Shown: positions 5,930 through 6,808 of the stretch, one piece after another
Numbering within the stretch: position 1 is the stretch's first letter
How the letters are laid out: each line of letters begins with the position of its first letter
Assembly: GCA_031268065.1 (NCBI GenBank)
Contig: JAIRXX010000120.1
Span: 1-6,808 of the forward strand
DNA from: Propionibacteriaceae bacterium
GTDB taxonomy: Bacteria; Actinomycetota; Actinomycetes; Propionibacteriales; Propionibacteriaceae
Direction of reading: 5' to 3'
Length of the DNA stretch: 6,808 bases
Made by a program: the position numbers and the translations under genes
Notes under the pieces: generated by a model
Databases searched by the model: none
Seen by the model: only the letters and a program-made list of their open reading frames with translations
Told to the model about the DNA's origin: nothing

Positions 5930-6808
5930 ATGCCGGTCAGTTTGACTGTTGGCGCTGGCGGGGTCGTGCAGGAGGTCGAGGGAAAGACCCGCGAGTACAA
6001 GGAGAACTTGTCCTCGCCGCGCAAGGTGTTGTGTGCCCTGGTGGCGTTCGCGAACTCTGCTGGCGGGCAGCTCGTCGTCGGGGTTGACGATGACCGGCGC
6101 GTGGTGGGCGTGGATGACCCACTTGCCGAAGAGGAGCGTTTGGCCAACTTGGTCGCTGACAGTATTGTGCCCCGCCTGGTGCCGACTATCGAGATCGTCA
6201 CCGTCGAGGGCAGAGCGCTGCTGGTGGCAAGGGTGGCGCTGAGCGGTCGGCGACCCCACCACGTCAAGGCCGAGGGGCCGGATGAGGGCGTCTATCTACG
6301 GCTCGGCTCGACCAACCGGCAGGCCGATCTGCCAATGATCCGGGAGTTGGAGCGCACGGCGCTGGGCAAGACATTCGACCAGTTGCCCGCCGCAGGCCAG
6401 ACATTGGACTCTCTCGACATGGAGGCTCTGGCGGGGATGCTGGAACGCCCGGTCGACGCGGAGACGCTGCGCACCCTCACCCTGGCCGCGCCGCAGGGCG
6501 ACGACGACAAGCTGGTGCCCACAAACGGCGGCATCCTGCTGGCCGGGCGGCGGCGTGAGGAGCTGTTCCCGTTCACCTGGGTGCAGTGCGGCAGGTTCAG
6601 GGGCGACGACAAGGTCGACATCTTCGACCAGGCCGAGATCCACTCCCATCTGCCGCTGGCGGTGGACGAAGCAGTCGCGTTCCTGACGAAGAACGCCTTC
6701 AAGTCCGCCCAATTCGGCGAGGTGCGCCGCAAAGACGTGTGGTCGATCCCGGTGGACGCGATCCGCGAGATCATCATCAACGCGGTCGCGCACGCCGCCT
6801 GGGGAGCC
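5930..6808 (+). CDS. AlbA_2 (Schlafen-type) domain protein with ATPase-like domain, 3' end outside window
   Basis: The frame is open for 293 residues and runs off the right edge; relatives are often 450-560 residues long, so a good part is missing. Residues about 15-135 form an AlbA_2 / Schlafen-like nucleic-acid-binding domain: REYKENLSS, then LVAFANSAGGQLVVGVDDD with the family's AFAN-GG-L-GV-D pattern, and later VYLRLGSTNRQAD. A middle part (about 165-270) includes LVPTNGGILLAG and RGDDKVDIFDQAEI. The last residues, DAIREIIINAVAHAAWG, match the start of the GHKL-like ATP-binding domain (usually INAxxHRDY; here H288 is followed by AAW, so R-D-Y is not kept). The family (COG2865 type) is annotated as predicted transcriptional regulators or ATP-binding proteins, with few members studied. 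Its position next to tRNA-tail repeats suggests accessory DNA. Specific function is unknown. Confidence 0.85.
   Translation, partial: MPVSLTVGAGGVVQEVEGKTREYKENLSSPRKVLCALVAFANSAGGQLVVGVDDDRRVVGVDDPLAEEERLANLVADSIVPRLVPTIEIVTVEGRALLVARVALSGRRPHHVKAEGPDEGVYLRLGSTNRQADLPMIRELERTALGKTFDQLPAAGQTLDSLDMEALAGMLERPVDAETLRTLTLAAPQGDDDKLVPTNGGILLAGRRREELFPFTWVQCGRFRGDDKVDIFDQAEIHSHLPLAVDEAVAFLTKNAFKSAQFGEVRRKDVWSIPVDAIREIIINAVAHAAWGA

Noticed and set aside
5872..6087. Short open frame overlapping the AlbA_2 start in another frame
   Set aside because: It is a shadow: the AlbA_2 frame has a near-perfect ribosome binding site, recognisable domain motifs and stays open to the window edge.

Overview
The window (6,808 bp, GC-rich) looks like an actinobacterial (Actinomycetota) chromosome. 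The main reason is the MurJ flippase, which is fused to a cytoplasmic pseudokinase, a single membrane segment and an extracellular discoidin-like domain. This architecture is known from mycobacterial MviN and its actinobacterial relatives. The upstream histidine kinase, with a PspC-type N-terminus, and its NarL/LuxR regulator fit the same group. I cannot name a genus from the sequence alone.

Layout. Positions 3-1091 hold a membrane histidine kinase cut by the left edge, overlapping by 4 bases (ATGA) its response regulator at 1088-1747; this is a complete output half of a two-component system that probably senses envelope state. After a 108-bp gap comes the 1,131-residue MurJ-pseudokinase protein (1856-5251). 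A tRNA-Pro gene with anticodon CGG follows (5392-5465), with no encoded CCA. Positions 5466-5929 contain no credible gene but are full of repeats and inverted repeats. From 5930 to the right edge runs an AlbA_2 (Schlafen-type) DNA/RNA-binding-domain protein with the beginning of an ATPase-like domain, a type common in accessory DNA.

Reading it together. Positions 1-5465 look like conserved housekeeping and envelope functions: signal sensing, lipid II export and a tRNA. The tRNA 3' end is a classic integration target, and pieces of it are repeated at least three more times downstream, two of them inside a 60-bp tandem duplication. The window therefore probably crosses the border between core genome and an integrated region. 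The most unusual part is this 464-bp noncoding stretch: each 60-bp unit carries two directly abutting hairpins followed by a tRNA-tail copy, then come two matching GAGAG/CTCTC hairpins with GNRA-type loops, a perfect 7-bp hairpin, a compound stem-loop of about 60 nt next to a run of 12 C, and a 12-pair stem just before the AlbA_2 gene. Whether this is an accreted set of attachment sites, a structured RNA, or both cannot be decided from the window. No integrase, transposase or CRISPR array is visible.
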